This document shows positions 11,994 to 15,592 of a stretch of 15,592 nucleotides of DNA, in pieces; the first letter of the stretch is position 1; each line of letters opens with the position of its first letter. The DNA comes from Acholeplasmataceae bacterium (GTDB taxonomy: Bacteria > Bacillota > Negativicutes > Acidaminococcales > Acidaminococcaceae), in assembly GCA_012744295.1 (NCBI GenBank), contig JAAYIB010000041.1:1-15592 (forward strand), given 5' to 3'. Position numbers and translations under genes: made by a program. The notes beneath the pieces are model-generated. The model was not told the DNA's origin, ran no database searches, and worked only from the letters and a program-made list of their open reading frames with translations.

Positions 11994-14090
11994 ATGTTTA
12001 CGGAGATTCGTAAGCGCAACGGGAATGTTGTCAGTTTCCAACCGGAAAAAATTACATGGGCAATTTTCAAGGCGGCAAAAGCTGTCGGCGGAAATGACTG
12101 GAAAAGGGCGGAAAGTCTGACTGAAGAGGTTGTCGCCTTAGCTGCGGCACAGTTGGGCGAAGGTATTGCAGACGTTGAGTTCATTCAGGATATGGTCGAG
12201 AAGGTGCTAATTGAAAAAGGGCACGCAAAAACGTCCAAGGCCTTTATCCTTTACAGGGAAAAGCGACGCAGTGCCCGAGAGGCAAATGCTCTGATCGGTG
12301 CGACAATTAACATGTTTACAGATTACATGGCTGATAATGACTGGCGCATCAAGGAAAACGCCAATGCTCAAAAATCAATCAACGGTATGAACAACTATAT
12401 TCGGGAAACCTTTACCAAACAATATTGGCTCCACGAGGTTTACCCTGAAGAAATCAGGAATGCTCATCTTTCCGGTGACATGCACATCCATGACCTCGGA
12501 TTTTTCGGACCCTATTGTGCCGGTTGGGACCTTAGGCAGCTTTTATTGCAAGGCTTTGGCGGCGTCGAAGGCAAGGTCGAATCTGCTCCTGCCAAGCACC
12601 TGCGCAGTTTTTTAGGTCAAATCGTCAACTCAACCTTTACCACTCAGGGAGAAACGGCCGGGGCACAGGCCTGGAGCAGTTTCGACACCTATTGTGCGCC
12701 CTTTATCCGTTATGACGATTTGGATTACAAGACTGTTAAACAGGCCGTGCAGGAATTTGTCTTCAATCTTAACGTGCCGACGCGAGTCGGCTTCCAATGC
12801 CCTTTTTCGAATTTGACCTTTGATATCAAGGCTCCTCGTACACTGAAAGACCAGCCCGTTGTTGTGGGTGGTGTAATGCGGGAAGATACTTACGGCTCGT
12901 TTCAGCGGGAAATGGATATGCTGAATCTTGCTTTTTGCGAAGTTATGATGGAAGGTGACAAGAAAGGTCGCGTTTTCACATTCCCCATCCCGACGATTAA
13001 CGTTACAAAGGATTTTGAGTGGGATAGCCCTGTTGTTAATAAATTTATGGAAATAACCTGCAAATACGGTATTCCCTATTTTTCCAACTACATCAATTCT
13101 GACCTGTCGCCGGAAGACGCCTTGTCTATGTGTTGTCGTCTGAGACTTGATACCAGTGAGTTGCGCAAGAGGGGCGGCGGGCTGTTTGGTTCCAATCCCT
13201 TGACGGGTTCGATTGGTGTGGTTACAATCAATCTGCCGCGCATAGGCTACCTGGCCAAGGATGAGGAGGATTTTCGCTCACGTCTTTTAGGAGTGATGAA
13301 TCTTGCCAAAAACAGTCTGGAAATAAAATGCAAAACCATCGAGGAGCAAACGGCAAGGGGTATGTACCCTTATGCGGCCAACTACTTGAAGGATGTTAAG
13401 GCAAGAACTGACAGATACTGGTTTAATCATTTCAATACAATAGGTTTGATTGGTATGAATGAGGCTTGCCTGAATTTTTTGGGCAAGAACATCACAACTT
13501 ACGAGGGACAGTCTTTCGCGCTCGGCACGATGGATTTTATGCGGGACGCCATCAGCGGCTTCCAGGAGCAGACCGGACGTGTTTATAACCTTGAGGCAAC
13601 ACCGGCAGAGGGTACGAGCTACAGCCTGGCGCGGCTTGACAGGAAAAAATACCATGACATAATTACCGCTGGCGGTGATGTGCCTTATTATACCAACTCG
13701 ACACAGCTTCCCGTAGGTTATACCGACGACATCTTTGAAACGCTTGACTTACAGGACGCGCTTCAATCAAAGTACACCGGTGGAACGGTTTTGCACCTGT
13801 ATCTGGGAGAGCAGATTGAGGATATTGAGATTGCGAAAAAAATAATCCGTAAAGCTTTCACTAATTATAAGCTTCCTTATTTGTCGCTTACCCCTACCTT
13901 TTCCATTTGTCCAGAACACGGCTACATAGGCGGCGAGGTTTATACCTGCCCATCCTGCGGTAAAGAAACGGAGGTTTGGAGCAGGGTGGTTGGTTACCTG
14001 CGACCCGTCCAGAACTTCAACAAGGGCAAGAGCAGGGAGTATCAGGAGCGGTTAAAATACGAAGTGAAGTTGGAAGAGTTGGCTTTATGA
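11994..14090 (+). CDS. nrdD: Anaerobic (class III) ribonucleoside-triphosphate reductase
   Basis: A 698-residue glycyl-radical enzyme that reduces ribonucleoside triphosphates to deoxy forms without oxygen. An N-terminal ATP-cone (about 1-90, FTEIRKRNGNVVSFQPEKITWAI) is the allosteric activity site. The barrel contains MHIHDLGFFGPYCAGWDLRQLL, NVPTRVGFQCPFSNLTFD and SMCCRLRLD. The C-terminal metal site CPEHGYIGG...CPSCGKE precedes the glycyl-radical loop SRVVGYLRPVQNFNKGK. Three Cys and one His are visible in the metal site, a variant I believe is common in Clostridia. ATG 11994 follows GGGGCGG (11979-11985) at 8 bases. A GTG at 11985 would sit in that SD. The stop overlaps the nrdG start (ATGA). 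Two NrdR-like boxes upstream suggest control by NrdR. The size is typical and no damage is seen. Confidence 0.97.
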   Translation: MFTEIRKRNGNVVSFQPEKITWAIFKAAKAVGGNDWKRAESLTEEVVALAAAQLGEGIADVEFIQDMVEKVLIEKGHAKTSKAFILYREKRRSAREANALIGATINMFTDYMADNDWRIKENANAQKSINGMNNYIRETFTKQYWLHEVYPEEIRNAHLSGDMHIHDLGFFGPYCAGWDLRQLLLQGFGGVEGKVESAPAKHLRSFLGQIVNSTFTTQGETAGAQAWSSFDTYCAPFIRYDDLDYKTVKQAVQEFVFNLNVPTRVGFQCPFSNLTFDIKAPRTLKDQPVVVGGVMREDTYGSFQREMDMLNLAFCEVMMEGDKKGRVFTFPIPTINVTKDFEWDSPVVNKFMEITCKYGIPYFSNYINSDLSPEDALSMCCRLRLDTSELRKRGGGLFGSNPLTGSIGVVTINLPRIGYLAKDEEDFRSRLLGVMNLAKNSLEIKCKTIEEQTARGMYPYAANYLKDVKARTDRYWFNHFNTIGLIGMNEACLNFLGKNITTYEGQSFALGTMDFMRDAISGFQEQTGRVYNLEATPAEGTSYSLARLDRKKYHDIITAGGDVPYYTNSTQLPVGYTDDIFETLDLQDALQSKYTGGTVLHLYLGEQIEDIEIAKKIIRKAFTNYKLPYLSLTPTFSICPEHGYIGGEVYTCPSCGKETEVWSRVVGYLRPVQNFNKGKSREYQERLKYEVKLEELAL

Positions 14091-14770
14091 TAATCGGGGG
14101 TCTGCAAAAGACAAGCACAATTGACTTCCCGGGAGTTTTATCCTGTGTAATTTTTACCAGGGGGTGCAACCTTGACTGCTTTTATTGTCACAACAGGGAA
14201 CTTCTGAGCCTTAAGGGAGAGCAGGTTCCAGAGACTGAAGTTATGGAATTTCTGCAAAAGAGACGGGGATTATTAGACGGTATAGTCATTAGCGGCGGCG
14301 AGCCGACTTTGCAAAAGGACCTTGCGGAATTTATCGCTAAGATTAAGCTCCTCGGGTTTTCGGTTAAACTTGACACCAACGGCCAGAATACAACGGCGGT
14401 GGCCGAGCTTTGCGCAAGCAGAATGCTTGACTACGTTGCGGTCGATCTTAAAGCTTTGCCGGAAGAATACTCTGGGATTTGCGGAGTTGCAGGCTATGCT
14501 TCGGCAGTCAATACAATTATGCAGCTCAAAGAATCGAGAGTGTCTTTCGAGGTCCGGACTACGCTTTACCCGGGTTTTAGTACCGAAATGCTCGAAAACC
14601 TGCTGGCAGGGCTGCCGACGATGCCGCGCTGGCGCCTTAACTATTTTAAAATGCCGGAGGTTTTCAATGAAAGCAAAAAAACAATGCTTGAAGAAGCTTG
14701 CCTGGATAACGGATCAGTCAGGCAGATTTTGCCAAGGTTATTGAATCTGCAAGCTAATTTAATCTGCTGA
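14087..14770 (+). CDS. nrdG: Anaerobic ribonucleotide reductase activating protein (radical SAM)
   Basis: A 227-residue radical-SAM enzyme that generates the glycyl radical on NrdD using S-adenosylmethionine and a [4Fe-4S] cluster. The cluster motif RGCNLDCFYCHN (CxxxCxxC) lies at about 28-40. ISGGEPTLQ, the SAM-contacting block, follows at about 68, then VKLDTNG and VDLKALP. The opening GGLQKTSTIDFPG is typical of the longer NrdG subgroup (TIGR02495-like). ATG 14087 overlaps the nrdD stop, with GGAAGAG at 14072-14078. A longer in-frame reading from 13976 is an overlap with nrdD, not the gene start. Confidence 0.95.
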   Translation: MIIGGLQKTSTIDFPGVLSCVIFTRGCNLDCFYCHNRELLSLKGEQVPETEVMEFLQKRRGLLDGIVISGGEPTLQKDLAEFIAKIKLLGFSVKLDTNGQNTTAVAELCASRMLDYVAVDLKALPEEYSGICGVAGYASAVNTIMQLKESRVSFEVRTTLYPGFSTEMLENLLAGLPTMPRWRLNYFKMPEVFNESKKTMLEEACLDNGSVRQILPRLLNLQANLIC

Positions 14771-14800
14771 AATCTAACAAAATCACATTGAAATATGTTA

Positions 14801-14829
14801 TTGACATATGCCCCAAATGAGCTTATACT
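14801..14829 (+). promoter_or_regulatory. Promoter with TTATTGACATATGCC operator, NifX-like unit
   Basis: TTGACA (14801-14806), 17 bases, TATACT (14824-14829). The 15-mer occupies 14798-14812. The leader is about 40 bases to the first NifX-like gene, so these genes are transcribed apart from nrdDG. Confidence 0.72.
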
Positions 14830-14876
14830 ATATTTATCTTATGATAAGAACACTGAAATACGAGGGGGCTTTTGGT

Positions 14877-15233
14877 ATGAAAATCGCAATTCCGGTTAAT
14901 GAGGACAAGATTACCGTCTGTATCTCTTTTGGCAGAGCACCTTTGTTTTTGCTTGTGGATGAACAGTCGGGAAAAAGGGAGTATCTGGATAACCAAGCTG
15001 CGGCAAGCCAAGGCGGTGCAGGCATAAAAGCTGCACAAATACTTGTGACACACGGAGCGCAGGTTTTGCTGACGCCACGCTGCGGTGAAAATGCAGCAAA
15101 GGTATTTGAGGCTTCCGGAATAGCTTTGTTTAAGACAAGCGGGGATTCGGTCGAGGACAACCTTGCCGCTTATATGGCTGGCGGGCTGGCCAAATTGCAG
15201 GAAGTTCATCCCGGATTTCATAATCACGGCTGA
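14877..15233 (+). CDS. MTH1175/NifX-like dinitrogenase Fe-Mo cofactor-domain protein
   Basis: A 118-residue alpha/beta protein of the PF02579 type (NifX/NifB C-terminal/MTH1175). It begins MKIAIPVNEDKITVCISFGRAPLFLLVDEQ and continues with GIKAAQILVTHGAQVLLTPRCGENAAKVFEASGI and a Gly-rich tail ending PGFHNHG. Family members bind metal-sulfur clusters or are small cluster carriers. ATG 14877 has GAGGGGG at 14862-14867. A longer in-frame start at 14808 would lie inside the promoter spacer. It is followed by a second family member, so they form a pair. No nitrogenase gene is present, so a nif role is not supported. Confidence 0.85.
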   Translation: MKIAIPVNEDKITVCISFGRAPLFLLVDEQSGKREYLDNQAAASQGGAGIKAAQILVTHGAQVLLTPRCGENAAKVFEASGIALFKTSGDSVEDNLAAYMAGGLAKLQEVHPGFHNHG

Positions 15234-15287
15234 GAATTCTGCATCGGAGAGCAACGGGCGTAAGAAAATTTATATGGGGGGATTAGA

Positions 15288-15592
15288 TTGAAGATTGCGG
15301 TAGCAAGTGAACACGGCATGGTTACGGAACATTTTGGGCATTGTTTGGAATTTGTCGTTTTTTCTACTGAGGAGGGGCAGATTGTTGCCCAGGAGGTTTT
15401 AGAAAACCCTGGTCATCGTCCCGGTTTCCTTCCCAATTTTTTAGCTGACCATGGCGTCGAAGTTATCATCAGCGGTGGAATGGGCGGCGGAGCAGTGGAC
15501 ATTTTTAACGAGAGAGGCGTGGAAGTTGTCATTGGTGCTTCCGGACCTGCCCGAAGCGCGGCTGACAGATATCTCAGCGGTGAGCTGAAAAC
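15288..15592 (+). CDS. Second MTH1175/NifX-like protein, cut by window edge
   Basis: Starts at TTG 15288 with GGGGGGA (15275-15282) as the SD and runs open for 101 codons to the window end. The protein begins MKIAVASEHGMVTEHFGHCLEF and has NPGHRPGFLPNFLADHGVEV followed by IISGGMGGGAVDIFNERGV. This is the classic NPGHRPGxLPxxLxxxGxxVIIxGGMG block of MTH1175-like cluster-binding proteins. It lies 54 bases after the first family member and is probably in the same operon. The C terminus is outside the window, so it is unknown whether it continues into a larger fusion. Confidence 0.88.
   Translation, partial: MKIAVASEHGMVTEHFGHCLEFVVFSTEEGQIVAQEVLENPGHRPGFLPNFLADHGVEVIISGGMGGGAVDIFNERGVEVVIGASGPARSAADRYLSGELK

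Noticed and set aside
13976..14086. Upstream in-frame extension of nrdG
   Set aside because: It overlaps the end of nrdD, whose glycyl-radical loop is coded there. ATG 14087 in the ATGA overlap, with a good SD, is the real start.
14877..15592. Nitrogen-fixation genes
   Set aside because: The domain is NifX-like but occurs widely outside nif clusters, and no nif structural or NifB gene is present here.
1..15592. CRISPR arrays, tRNA and rRNA genes, prophage genes
   Set aside because: I saw no regularly spaced repeats, no cloverleaf-type sequence with conserved T-arm, and no phage structural proteins; the recurring CATATG motif is promoter-linked, not an array.

Overview
The window reads as chromosomal DNA of an obligately or facultatively anaerobic Firmicute. 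It has a low-to-moderate GC content, strong AGGAGG-type ribosome binding sites, a class III oxygen-sensitive ribonucleotide reductase and its radical-SAM activase, Clostridia-style PAS and histidine-kinase proteins, and a short archaeal-type phosphatidylserine decarboxylase. A Negativicutes- or Peptococcaceae-like host fits, but this is inferred from gene content and not proven.

Layout. Bases 1-283 are the end of an IS256-family insertion sequence (5' part of the transposase on the minus strand, plus its terminal inverted repeat). A 904-residue soluble hybrid histidine-kinase-like protein (574-3288) follows. It has lost its phosphoacceptor His and the Asp of its first receiver domain. A bidirectional terminator separates it from a convergent Rrf2/IscR-type regulator (3472-3939, minus). 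Divergent from that regulator, behind two imperfect direct repeats that look like operators, lies an apparent operon (4276-9312). It holds an 84-residue protein with a twin-arginine-like N terminus, a 275-residue protein with a Cys/His cluster, a 48-residue one-helix membrane protein, a Tat-exported metallo-beta-lactamase-fold hydrolase, a 425-residue membrane protein built from five repeats, and a complete small Tat translocase (TatB-like, TatA, TatC). This is the best candidate for an undescribed system: an exported MBL enzyme travelling with its own translocase, a repeat-built membrane partner and possibly a dedicated iron-sulfur-type regulator.

The right half holds a flavin-reductase-like flavoprotein (9587-10087), a frameshifted phosphatidylserine decarboxylase (10133-10776), a permease split into two paralogous half-genes on the minus strand (10797-11824), nrdD and nrdG (11994-14770) behind two NrdR-box-like sites, and two MTH1175/NifX-like proteins (14877 to the window end).

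Four transcription units share a promoter in which the -35 hexamer is embedded in TTGACATATG. Three of them share the identical 15-mer TTATTGACATATGCC: the flavoprotein/psd unit, the split permease and the NifX-like pair. The fourth, with a variant, is upstream of the kinase. Each has exactly 17 bp to a -10-like hexamer. This looks like a local regulon under one repressor whose operator is centred on CATATG. No rRNA, tRNA or CRISPR array was seen.
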